Source: Pseudomonas sp. PDM04 (GTDB taxonomy: Bacteria; Pseudomonadota; Gammaproteobacteria; Pseudomonadales; Pseudomonadaceae). From it: 64,000 bases of DNA. Shown here in pieces: positions 33,731 through 41,553 of this stretch. The position numbers and the translations under genes are program-made. The first letter of the stretch is position 1; the number at the start of each line of letters is the position of its first letter. The DNA is taken from the NCBI RefSeq assembly GCF_014851765.1, contig NZ_JACVAI010000002.1:186001-250000 (forward strand), in the 5' to 3' direction. The notes below the pieces were generated by a model. The model was not told the origin of the DNA. It did no database searches and saw only the letters and a list, made by a program, of their open reading frames with translations.

Positions 33731-34072
33731 TCAGATGCAATCCTGTGCGGCGCGTCCAAAACTTGAAGGCAACAGGTTCGAGGCCAGCAGATGCCGTTCG
33801 TAGATGAACACCTTGCCGCCATTTCCGGCCTTGTAGGCTTCCACCACGTTGTCCGCCGAGATTTTGCTCGGCACTACAATCCGGTAGCTGCGCTGGGTCT
33901 GCGAAACCGTCGGGTGCATCGCATCGCCCTGCAATTTCGGTACGACGCAGTCCGCGTATTGCGCCGGGGTCTTGCTGGTCTGCAAGGTCAAGGTCGGATC
34001 ATTGGGTGCCGAGGCACAACCGGCGAGTAACAAAGGGGCAAACGCCATGGCCGACAAAAATAAACGACGCAT
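33731..34072 (-). CDS. Small lipoprotein of unknown function
   Basis: 113 residues. The signal peptide ends in a lipobox (LLLAGCAS), giving an acylated cysteine. The mature part has two more cysteines (ADCVVPKL, AAQDCI) and a repeated strand/helix pattern (YRIVVPSKISADNVVEAYKAGNG). No domain recognised. One gene unit ended by its own terminator; a possible 32-codon leader ORF lies 60 bases upstream. Confidence 0.85.
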   Translation of the reverse strand: MRRLFLSAMAFAPLLLAGCASAPNDPTLTLQTSKTPAQYADCVVPKLQGDAMHPTVSQTQRSYRIVVPSKISADNVVEAYKAGNGGKVFIYERHLLASNLLPSSFGRAAQDCI

Positions 34073-34132
34073 TGGTCCAATCCTGAAAAAAAGTTCCGGT
34101 TGATCAGCAGGGAAACTGCGCCATCGGCGGGG

Positions 34133-34231
34133 TTAGCCGAATGGGATTCTGCAACTTCCTGGCCTGTATTCGATGGGGGCCATTGTCCGGCTATTGCCAA
34201 CAAAGTAGAACTTGCGTTTGGTGATGGTCAC
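34133..34231 (-). CDS. Possible 32-residue leader peptide containing the KRKF element (copy 2)
   Basis: A GTG-initiated ORF (MTITKRKFYFVGNSRTMAPI...) lies 60 bases upstream of the lipoprotein gene on the same strand, with AGAGG five bases before the GTG. Its N-terminal KRKFxFxG is shared with short ORFs at 14.1 and 57.6 kb and coincides with the repeated AAACGCAAGTTCT bases. Translation is unproven. Confidence 0.3.
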   Translation of the reverse strand: MTITKRKFYFVGNSRTMAPIEYRPGSCRIPFG

Positions 34232-34279
34232 TATTACCTCTAACGATAGTTGCCCTGGAACGGGGGCGTGGGTGGTGCT

Positions 34280-34660
34280 CTAGCCGGCCGTTCTGGCGCT
34301 CAGAACGCACTGCACGCGGGTCATCAGCTGCTGTCCATTGAAGGGTTTTCTGAAGTACCCGGCAGCGCCGAGGTCGCGCGCCTTGTGCTCGGTGGTTTCA
34401 CGCTGGCAGGCGGTGATGAAGATCACCGGAAAACACTTGCCCCCGGCCTGCAACGCTTCGAACAACTGAAAACCGGTCATGCCGGGCATGCGCACGTCGG
34501 AAATAAGACACGCGGTCGAGTCAAGCGCGCTGCACGCCAGATAATCTTCGGCACAAGCATATGTCCGAGCGCTGTAACCCATTGACCGGACAAGACTATC
34601 CAGCGAAATACGTACAGTATCGTCGTCATCAACGATCGAAATGATTGGTGTATTTAACAA
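34280..34660 (-). CDS. Single-domain response regulator (receiver only)
   Basis: 126 residues with one CheY-like receiver: IISIVDDDDTVRISLDSLVR, aspartate in CLISDVRMPGMTG, FITACQRETTE and lysine in YFRKPFNGQQ. No output domain. It is similar to the receiver at 31762-32154, suggesting duplication. The only plausible start is TTG with AAGG about ten bases upstream. Confidence 0.88.
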   Translation of the reverse strand: MLNTPIISIVDDDDTVRISLDSLVRSMGYSARTYACAEDYLACSALDSTACLISDVRMPGMTGFQLFEALQAGGKCFPVIFITACQRETTEHKARDLGAAGYFRKPFNGQQLMTRVQCVLSARTAG

Positions 34661-35030
34661 TTAGCTCAACCTTCAATGCGTGGGAGCCATCTGATAAAGC
34701 CCCGCCTATTTGAAGACTGTCATTCGCCCCCACTCGTTACAACATACATATGTATAGATCCAAGCATAATAATAACCAGACTTAAAACCTTCACTAAATA
34801 GACTTAGAGCACCCTGCCGACCGCCATTAATACTTAGGTGTGAGTCACTCATACGAAGATACCTGCACTCAAACCCTACGCATAAGTGACGTGCGCGCTC
34901 AGTCCATTACTATTAAGTCAGTTCCGGCAAAACCCGATTTCCTGCAGTTTTATCCGCTCGATAACATGAATAGTGCATCGACCTCCGGGATATTCATGGA
35001 AGAGCTAACCGACCACTTAGGGTGAATATA
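34661..35030. other. 370-base AT-rich intergenic region with island motifs
   Basis: No gene recognised. The DNA is visibly AT-richer than its surroundings (TAATAATAACC and similar stretches). It carries CATACATATGTAT at 34743-34755 (10 of 11 fixed positions) and the tandem pair at 34829-34862. It should contain the promoter of the repeat-protein gene. Confidence 0.55.
34829..34862 (+). promoter_or_regulatory. Island motif, tandem pair 21 bp apart
   Basis: AATACTTAGGTGT and CATACGAAGATAC (9 of 11 fixed positions each) are 21 bases apart with an eight-base spacer ending in ACT. The pair lies about 170 bases before the repeat-protein gene; the pair at 43814 has the same offset and spacer ending. 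Confidence 0.5.
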
Positions 35031-36020
35031 ATGAAGACTTCCGACCTTGGCCTGGCCATCGCTTTTCTTGCTGCGACGGGTTTGATCGCCGGGCACTCCG
35101 TTGCCAGCGACACCTGCATCGAACCGAATGTGGTCGCCGGACGAGAGAACAACGCACACGATGACACTGCGCCGCCGGAACAACAGTATCGACCACGATC
35201 GGCTCCCACCCGCATTGCCGAAGGCGGTGCCGATAGGCTGAACGAACGCCGTGTGGCCGAGGGCGGATCGGATCGCCTGATCGAACGCCGTGTCGCCGAG
35301 GGCGGGTCGGATCGCCTGATCGAGCGGCGTGTCGCCGAAGGCGGATCGGATCGCCTGATCGAACGGCGTGTCGCCGAAGGCGGGTCGGATCGCCTGATCG
35401 AACGCCGTGTCGCCGAGGGCGGGTCGGATCGCCTGATCGAGCGGCGTGTCGCCGAAGGCGGATCGGATCGCCTGATCGAACGCCGTGTCGCCGAGGGCGG
35501 GTCGGATCGCCTGATCGAGCGGCGTGTCGCCGAAGGCGGATCGGATCGCCTGATCGAGCGGCGTGTCGCCGAGGGCGGGTCGGATCGCCTGATCGAACGC
35601 CGTGTCGCCGAGGGCGGATCGGATCGCCTGATCGAGCGGCGTGTCGCCGAAGGCGGGTCTGATCGCCTGATCGAACGCCGTGTCGCCGAGGGCGGGTCGG
35701 ATCGCCTGATCGAGCGGCGTGTAGCCGAAGGCGGATCGGATCGCCTGATCGAGCGGCGTGTCGCCGAGGGCGGGTCGGATCGCCTGATCGAACGCCGAGT
35801 CGCCGAGGGCGGATCGGATCGCCTGATCGAGCGGCGTGTCGCCGAGGGCGGATCGGATCGCCTGATCGAGCGGCGTGTCGCCGAGGGCGGGTCGGATCGC
35901 CTGATCGAACGCCGTGTCGCCGAGGGCGGGTCGGATCGCCTGATCGAGCGGCGTGTCGCCGACATTGGATCGGGATACGACTCGGCCATGTACGTCAACG
36001 CACACTTTTCCATGGACTGA
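35031..36020 (+). CDS. Exported protein with 19 tandem 13-residue repeats
   Basis: 329 residues: a signal peptide (LGLAIAFLAATGLIAGHSVA), a short linker (DTCIEPNVVAGRENNAHDDT...), then one degenerate unit IAEGGADRLNERR and eighteen identical VAEGGSDRLIERR units, and a short tail (GYDSAMYVNAHFSMD). The unit is charged, glycine-containing and free of hydrophobic runs, so it is likely a periplasmic or secreted solvent-exposed array. All base differences among the eighteen units are synonymous, showing selection on this frame. I recall similar arrays in Pseudomonas exported proteins, but know no function. The ATG is used rather than a GTG three codons upstream. Confidence 0.88.
   Translation: MKTSDLGLAIAFLAATGLIAGHSVASDTCIEPNVVAGRENNAHDDTAPPEQQYRPRSAPTRIAEGGADRLNERRVAEGGSDRLIERRVAEGGSDRLIERRVAEGGSDRLIERRVAEGGSDRLIERRVAEGGSDRLIERRVAEGGSDRLIERRVAEGGSDRLIERRVAEGGSDRLIERRVAEGGSDRLIERRVAEGGSDRLIERRVAEGGSDRLIERRVAEGGSDRLIERRVAEGGSDRLIERRVAEGGSDRLIERRVAEGGSDRLIERRVAEGGSDRLIERRVAEGGSDRLIERRVAEGGSDRLIERRVADIGSGYDSAMYVNAHFSMD
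35214..35954 (+). repeat. 39-bp tandem array, 19 units
   Basis: Nineteen 39-base units, the first diverged. The others vary only at third codon positions (Val, Glu, Gly, Ser, Arg codons). The array is the coding region of the exported repeat protein. Confidence 0.95.
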
Positions 36021-36087
36021 CCGAGGCGGGCTTCGTCGCGAGCAAAACCAACACCCGGCTTGGCTACTCCTTACCAAACGGGTTTTT

Positions 36088-36117
36088 AGCGCTCTTTTTC
36101 AAAGAGCGCTTTTTTTA
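36088..36117 (+). terminator. Rho-independent terminator after the repeat-protein gene
   Basis: AGCGCTCTTT and AAAGAGCGCT form a 10-bp stem with a 3-base loop, then a run of T. Confidence 0.9.
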
Positions 36118-36179
36118 TCTGCATCCCGGCTACTCGAACTCCTATCGTCATTACCCATTTGTTTATAGAAGGCGAAAAC

Positions 36180-37703
36180 ATGATGCTCACCCGACTGTGC
36201 AAACGTTTTCTGGCGTCAGACCGGCTGGCGTTTATTGCCTCATTTTCCGCGGCGATCACTATTTCCTCCATCAACCTCATGCTGGATTCCGACCTGGCGC
36301 ATGCCGTGCTCTACATCACATTGTTGTTCATGTCGGCGCATATCTTTTCAATCCGGATCGTCCTTGTGGTTGCCCTGTTCTGCTACGTCCTGATTACCGG
36401 CGGCTTTATCGTCGAGTACTTCTATGAGGCGACAGGCTCCATTGCCGGCTATGTCAGGTGCGTCGTTTCGCTGATTACCATCACCTTGCTGACCCTGCGC
36501 AGCAAATGGTCAACCGACGAGCTGCGCCGCAACCAGGCCTTCCTCACCAGCGCCCAGCGCTTGAGCCGCACGGGGAGCATCGGCTGGCGCTTCGACAATG
36601 GCCAGTGCAAGGAAATTCGCTGGTCGGATGAAGCTTTTCGCATCTATGGCTACCCACAGGATATCGAGCCCTCCTGGGCACTGATGACCGCCCGTTTGCA
36701 CCCCGATGACCGCTCGATGGCCGACGACCTGTTTGTCCGGCTGGCCGCCGGAGAGCTGGACATCGACATGGAGCAGCGCCTCATCATGCCGGACGCAAGC
36801 CTGCGCTACGTGCACATGGTGATCAATGCCATTGATCCCGACAGCAACGCCCACAGTCGCGAATACGTGGCGGCGCTGATGGACATCACATCGGAACGCA
36901 AAGCCGAACAGGCGCTGTTCGATTCCCAGGCGCAACTGGCCCACGTCACCCGCATGACCTCGCTGGGTGAACTGGCCGCGTCCATCGCCCATGAGGTCAA
37001 CCAGCCGCTGGCAGCCATCGTGTCCAGCGGGGAGTCCTGCCTGCGCTGGATGGACCGGGAAAAACCCGACCTGCTGGAGGCGAAGCTGTCGGTACAGCGG
37101 ATCATTCAGAGTTCACAGCGAGCCAATGAAGTCATCACCTGCATCCGCGCGCTGTCGAAAAAGTGCGTGCCGCAGCGCCAGGAGCACGTGTTCGACAGCA
37201 TTGTGACCGACGCCCTGGTCCTGATTCAGCAGGAGATGAGCCATAAACACATCAAGCAGCACCTGTCGCTGGGGACTGGCAACGCCCGCATCAACGGCGA
37301 CCGTGTGCAATTGCAGCAAGTGATCATCAACCTGGTGATGAATGCCTGCCAGGCGATGGGCACGCTGTGCGAAGGCAAACGCTCGCTGGACATCAGCACC
37401 TGGGTGGAGCGCAACGAAGTGCTGATCAAGGTCGAAGACAGTGGCAAGGGCATCGAAGAAGGCCAACTGCCGTCGCTGTTCAACCCGTTCTACACCACCA
37501 AGGCCGAGGGTCTGGGCATGGGACTGTCCATTTGCCGCTCGATCATCGAGTTTCACGAAGGACGAATCTGGGCGACCAGCATCAAGGGACAGGGCGCTGC
37601 GTTCATGTTCGCCTTGCCATTGCTCAAACACCAGGCCGAGGTGAAAACCCGTAGCGACCGGCTCAACCCGGTGCAACCTTTACCCAACCTCAGCTTCGGT
37701 TGA
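36180..37703 (+). CDS. Membrane PAS histidine kinase (first paralogue)
   Basis: 507 residues. Four hydrophobic segments between about residues 17 and 100 (MASE-like, containing LYITLLFMSAHIFSI) precede a PAS domain (SAQRLSRTGSIGWRF to AALMDITSERKAE), then a HisKA dimerisation domain with the phospho-histidine in SIAHEVNQPLAAI and a HATPase domain (VQLQQVIINLVMNACQAM, VEDSGKGIEE, GLGMGLSICRSIIEFHEG). No receiver is attached. It matches the kinase at 41554-43146 in the same architecture and many motifs. I choose the first of two adjacent ATGs, with AAGG eight bases upstream. Confidence 0.93.
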   Translation: MMLTRLCKRFLASDRLAFIASFSAAITISSINLMLDSDLAHAVLYITLLFMSAHIFSIRIVLVVALFCYVLITGGFIVEYFYEATGSIAGYVRCVVSLITITLLTLRSKWSTDELRRNQAFLTSAQRLSRTGSIGWRFDNGQCKEIRWSDEAFRIYGYPQDIEPSWALMTARLHPDDRSMADDLFVRLAAGELDIDMEQRLIMPDASLRYVHMVINAIDPDSNAHSREYVAALMDITSERKAEQALFDSQAQLAHVTRMTSLGELAASIAHEVNQPLAAIVSSGESCLRWMDREKPDLLEAKLSVQRIIQSSQRANEVITCIRALSKKCVPQRQEHVFDSIVTDALVLIQQEMSHKHIKQHLSLGTGNARINGDRVQLQQVIINLVMNACQAMGTLCEGKRSLDISTWVERNEVLIKVEDSGKGIEEGQLPSLFNPFYTTKAEGLGMGLSICRSIIEFHEGRIWATSIKGQGAAFMFALPLLKHQAEVKTRSDRLNPVQPLPNLSFG

Positions 37704-37777
37704 GAATACGACACGACGCTCGACCGCAATTTAACCCTTAATGTCGCCCATGCCTGGCGATAACCGAGCATGCCACC

Positions 37778-38797
37778 ATGAACTCAATCGCCCCCAACTT
37801 CGACCGTTCGACCGCCGCCCTCTCCCACCCCCGCACCGTGGTGTTCCTGGCCTACCCGCAAATGGGCCTGCTGGACCTGACCGGTGCACAGACGGTGTTC
37901 TGGGCCGCTTCCAAAGCCATGGCCGAGCGCGGCCTGCCAGGCTACGCCATGCACACCGCGAGCCTCGAAGGCGGGTTGATTCCCACCGCCGAAGGGCTGT
38001 CGGTGCACACGACGTCGCTGCAAGACTTCACGGACAGCCCGGTGGATACACTGATCGTGCCGGGTGCTCCGAACATTCGCCAGGCCATGATCGACGAGGT
38101 CGCGCTGGTCAACTGGTTGCGCCAGGCGGCGGTGAACGCCAGGCGTACGGCGTCGGTATGCAGCGGCACGTTCCTGATGGCCCAGGCCGGTTTGCTCGAA
38201 GGCTTGCGTGCAGCCACGCATTGGGCAATGTGCGACATGCTCAAGAGCGGTTTCCCGACGATCGAGGTCGATATCGATGCCATTTTCATCCAGCAGGGCG
38301 CCGTCTGGACCTCGGCGGGCGTCAGCACCGGCATCGACATGTCGCTGGCGCTGGTCGAGGCCGATTGCGGTCGCGACGTGGCCCTGGAAGTGGCCCGGGA
38401 GCTGGTGGTGTACCTCAAGCGCCCCGGCGGTCAGGCACAGTTCAGTCACCTGCTGCAATCGCAGATGGACGACGGTGGCAGCTTCGACGATCTGCACTTG
38501 TGGATCAGCGCCAACCTGGGTGATGCCAACCTGACCGTCGAGTCGCTGGCCCGCCAGGCGCAGATGAGCCCACGCAACTTTTCCCGCGTCTACAAGCGCA
38601 AGGTCGGACGCACGCCAGCCAAGGCCCTGGAGATGTTTCGCATGGAAGCGGCGCGGCGGATGCTCGAGGACTCCGAGCGCAACATCGATCAGATCGCACA
38701 GTTATGCGGGTTTGGCGATGAGGAGCGCATGCGCTACACCTTCCACCGTCACCTGTCGATTTCGCCGCGTGAATATCGCAGCCGGTTTTCACGCTGA
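37778..38797 (+). CDS. GlxA-family AraC regulator (DJ-1/PfpI-like plus AraC helix-turn-helix)
   Basis: 339 residues. The sensor domain reads TVVFLAYPQMGLLDLTGAQ ... LIVPGAPNIRQAM ... ASVCSGTFLMAQAGLLEGLR, with the nucleophile-elbow cysteine retained, and DNA binding is by LTVESLARQAQMSPRNFSRV and AQLCGFGDEERMRYTFHRHL. GlxA-type regulators sense small metabolites. Nothing adjacent points to its target. Its end overlaps the convergent channel gene by nine bases. Confidence 0.92.
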   Translation: MNSIAPNFDRSTAALSHPRTVVFLAYPQMGLLDLTGAQTVFWAASKAMAERGLPGYAMHTASLEGGLIPTAEGLSVHTTSLQDFTDSPVDTLIVPGAPNIRQAMIDEVALVNWLRQAAVNARRTASVCSGTFLMAQAGLLEGLRAATHWAMCDMLKSGFPTIEVDIDAIFIQQGAVWTSAGVSTGIDMSLALVEADCGRDVALEVARELVVYLKRPGGQAQFSHLLQSQMDDGGSFDDLHLWISANLGDANLTVESLARQAQMSPRNFSRVYKRKVGRTPAKALEMFRMEAARRMLEDSERNIDQIAQLCGFGDEERMRYTFHRHLSISPREYRSRFSR

Positions 38798-40234
38798 CGG
38801 CTGGCGCTTTTTCTGCAACCAGCCCAGAAGACCGCTGCGCTTGATATGCACCGGTTTTTTCGCCACCACGGACTCGCGGATCTCTTCGCGCTGATGCACC
38901 AGATTATCCAGAGCGAGGTGCAGATCGCTGCTGTGTTCCAGTTGCGCGCCCAGCATGCAGCGCTCGATGCGAAACAGACGTCCACTGGTGAGGCTGCGAA
39001 ACTCGCCTCGCGAGCGCCCCTCGGAAAGAATGCCTTCCTCGCCCAGCACCTCGCCCGGCCCCATGCGCCCGGCCTCGATGAAGCGCTCACCGTCATGGAT
39101 CGACACCGAAACCACGCCGGTGCTGATGATCATCAGGCAATCGGACACGGCATCGAACGCCAGCAGCACTTCGTTGGCCTGGTAGTCCACGGCCGTCATG
39201 TGCTCGGCAAGCCGGTCGCGATCGTCGACGCTCAATGAACGAAACACCCGGACGTCTTCCAGCAAACGCCGGGGTCGGCTCCATGCCTGAACGTCCGGCG
39301 CCACGCACCAGCTGACACCCGCCGCCTCGAGGTGACGATGGGCAAGGTCGAACATCAGGTTGCGCACTTCGGTCCGATGCGACAGCGACTCGACGAACCC
39401 CTTGAGTTCGTACTCGTTGTATTCCAGGTGCGAGCTTTTCACCGAGACCTTGGGGGTGAAGCCGGGGAGCAAGGCGCGGGTGCCCTGCAGGGCTTTTTCC
39501 AGGGCATCGATCGCACGTCGCGGGCGCACGCTGCTGGGAATGGCCATCAGCACACTGACACCGTAGGCATTTCCGGGGCGACTGACGTTGATGATCTTGG
39601 CTTTTGCCGCCAGCGAATTGGGGACCACGGCCATGCTGCCCAGCTTGGTCAGCAAATGGGTCGAGCGCCAGTCGATTTCCATCACCCTGCCCTCGACGCC
39701 ATCGATGACAATCCAGTCGTCCACTTCGTAGGGTTTGGTGGTATTCAGCACAATGCCGGAGAACACGTCGCTCAGCGTGCTTTGTAACGCGAGACCGACA
39801 ATGATCGCCATCGCCCCGGAGGTCGCCAGCAGCCCCTTGACCGGCAACTGCAAGACGTAGGCGGCGGCCCCGACGATGGCCAACAGGAAAATCACCGCGC
39901 CCATCACATCGTGCAGCAAGCGTGCGGTGTGCCCGCCGCGTGAGGTCAGGCCATTGCCCAGCACCACCGTCAGGGTCCTGGCCGCAAACAGCCACCAGGC
40001 GATCCCCACCATCGTCGCCATCAGGTTGAGAATCGCGTCTTCCGGCCACAACGGCGGCTGCAACGGGCTGATGCCGGCGGCCATCAGCCCCCAGGAAAAG
40101 GCCACGAACACGGCAATGCGTGAAAACATGCGCGACACCGGCCGGCCGGCGCCCAGCCAACGCCAAAGCGACAAGTCCAACAGCAGCAGAACCGCACCGA
40201 TGATCAAGGGGTGAGTCTGGAAAAACATCAGCAT
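38789..40234 (-). CDS. MscS-type mechanosensitive channel with a C-terminal cyclic-nucleotide-binding domain
   Basis: 481 residues. Several membrane segments are followed by the MscS pore and beta domain (VKGLLATSGAMAIIVGLALQ, then LSDVFSGIVLNTTKPYEVDDW), and from about residue 325 a CAP/cNMP-type domain (VFRSLSVDDRDRLAEHM, GVVSVSIHDGERFIEAG, GPGEVLGEEGILSEG). The fusion (bacterial cyclic-nucleotide-gated, bCNG, type) suggests a stretch channel gated or modulated by a cyclic nucleotide. The phosphate-binding-cassette arginine is not obvious. Confidence 0.9.
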   Translation of the reverse strand: MLMFFQTHPLIIGAVLLLLDLSLWRWLGAGRPVSRMFSRIAVFVAFSWGLMAAGISPLQPPLWPEDAILNLMATMVGIAWWLFAARTLTVVLGNGLTSRGGHTARLLHDVMGAVIFLLAIVGAAAYVLQLPVKGLLATSGAMAIIVGLALQSTLSDVFSGIVLNTTKPYEVDDWIVIDGVEGRVMEIDWRSTHLLTKLGSMAVVPNSLAAKAKIINVSRPGNAYGVSVLMAIPSSVRPRRAIDALEKALQGTRALLPGFTPKVSVKSSHLEYNEYELKGFVESLSHRTEVRNLMFDLAHRHLEAAGVSWCVAPDVQAWSRPRRLLEDVRVFRSLSVDDRDRLAEHMTAVDYQANEVLLAFDAVSDCLMIISTGVVSVSIHDGERFIEAGRMGPGEVLGEEGILSEGRSRGEFRSLTSGRLFRIERCMLGAQLEHSSDLHLALDNLVHQREEIRESVVAKKPVHIKRSGLLGWLQKKRQPSA

Positions 40235-40261
40235 GGTCTATTCCCGGCCATTGGCGCCCGC

Positions 40262-41224
40262 TCAGGCGACGGATGAAAGGCTGCTGCGGACAGGCACCTG
40301 GCGTACCGAGGCGCCGTCCTGCTCACCCAGAAAGGCACTGCACCGCGAGCGCAACCAGCGCTCGGCCGGATCGTTGTGCGTTGCCCCGCGCCAGACCATC
40401 GACAGTTCCTGCTGCGGCAGATCCAGCGGCACGAACTCGGCGCGCAGGCCGTCGATCATGGCCATGGAACGAGCAACGTAGTCCGGGACGATGGCAATCA
40501 TGTCGCTGTCGGCCAGCAGCACCGGCAAGGCGCTGAACTGCGGCACCGCCAGCACCACTTTGCGTTGGCGTCCGATCTGGCCCAGCGTGCGATCCGCCTC
40601 TTCAATGACATTGCCCATGGAGGACACCACCGCGTGAGGACGCCGGCAGAACTCGTCGAGACCCAGCTCGCCGGGCTGCGAGTCGGCGCGCAAGAGCATC
40701 GGACGAATCGGCAGCAGCCCCTTGCGCCGCGCGTTGGCGGGCAGGTCCAGGGTGTGGCTGATGCCCAGGGAAATTTCCCCCGAGGTCAGCAGTTGCGACA
40801 TCTGCCAGTGGTCCGCGCGGCGCACCACCAGGGTCATGTTGGGCGCCTCGACCCTCAAGCGACGCAGCAAGGAGGGCAACAGCGCGTATTCCACATCGTC
40901 CGAGAGACCGACGTGAAACGTCGCCTCGCTGGTTTCGGGATTGAACGCCTGGCAGCGGCTCAGCGCTGCGGCGATGCCATCGAGTGCCGGCGCCAGGTTG
41001 GAAAAGATCTCCTCGGCCCGTGACGTGGGCTCCATCACGCGTCCGGAGCGGATGAACAGCGGATCGTCGAACATCTGGCGCAAGCGCCCCAGCGCACTGC
41101 TGATGGTGGGCTGGCCAAGGAAGAGCTTCTCGCCGACACGGCTGACATTGCGCTCGTGCATCATCGACTCGAAGACCACCAGCAGATTGATGTCAGCACG
41201 ACGCAGGTCATTTCTGTTCATCAT
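40262..41224 (-). CDS. LysR-family transcriptional regulator
   Basis: 320 residues. The helix-turn-helix is MNRNDLRRADINLLVVFESM with HERNVSRVGEKLFLGQPTISSALGRLRQ, and the rest is a substrate-binding domain, in the NodD/LinR-like subgroup (DPLFIRSGRVMEPTSRAEEI). Two adjacent ATGs can start it. Lies back to back with the second membrane kinase, with an island motif in the intergenic region. Target genes unknown. Confidence 0.92.
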   Translation of the reverse strand: MMNRNDLRRADINLLVVFESMMHERNVSRVGEKLFLGQPTISSALGRLRQMFDDPLFIRSGRVMEPTSRAEEIFSNLAPALDGIAAALSRCQAFNPETSEATFHVGLSDDVEYALLPSLLRRLRVEAPNMTLVVRRADHWQMSQLLTSGEISLGISHTLDLPANARRKGLLPIRPMLLRADSQPGELGLDEFCRRPHAVVSSMGNVIEEADRTLGQIGRQRKVVLAVPQFSALPVLLADSDMIAIVPDYVARSMAMIDGLRAEFVPLDLPQQELSMVWRGATHNDPAERWLRSRCSAFLGEQDGASVRQVPVRSSLSSVA

Positions 41225-41553
41225 ATAAACCGCCCGGCGATTAGGCCTCAGAAGTTGGAAAGTTGGCGTGCCACCTCGCCCCCTTTCAATGGTCCGGAGC
41301 AACGGTGCGCGATGTATGAACAGATTAAGCCGCTGATCGGCAAACGTATGTCGTACCTGAGGACAACGCATTCATCCATGGGTGTGGCGTTTCATACCTG
41401 AGTATGGGGTTGGGCCTGTGGACGCCCGCGGTGAGGCGTGGCTCGACGCAGATGGCTGTTTTTCAGGGATTTATGTCCTATCGGATGAGAACCGTTGCTT
41501 TGTAGGATAGATCCCCATGTCCGTCCCCCCGCTATCAGATGTGCAGGGTCATA
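41225..41553. other. 329-base divergent intergenic region
   Basis: Separates the LysR gene from the second membrane kinase. No gene seen; it carries a strong copy of the island motif and a CGTATGTCGTAC sequence (41345-41356) similar to one upstream of the receiver gene near 31.7 kb. Confidence 0.5.
41374..41406 (-). promoter_or_regulatory. Island motif, exact copy plus a weaker one 20 bp away
   Basis: On the minus strand CATACTCAGGTAT (11 of 11 fixed positions) is followed 20 bases on by CACACCCATGGAT (8 of 11). CATAC and GTATG arms form a palindrome. Lies about 150 bases upstream of the second membrane kinase. Confidence 0.5.

Noticed and set aside
35214..35954. 39-bp repeats as a CRISPR array
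   Set aside because: There are no spacers and no cas genes; units are contiguous and code for protein.
34950..36077. Two long open frames on the minus strand across the repeat array (375 and 339 codons)
   Set aside because: The 39-base unit is a multiple of three, so frames stay open by repetition. Only the plus-strand frame keeps all variation silent and has a signal peptide.
41345..41356. CGTATGTCGTAC as a second regulatory word shared with 31720-31731
   Set aside because: Only two copies, and partly palindromic by chance; noted as part of the island but not listed as a separate site.
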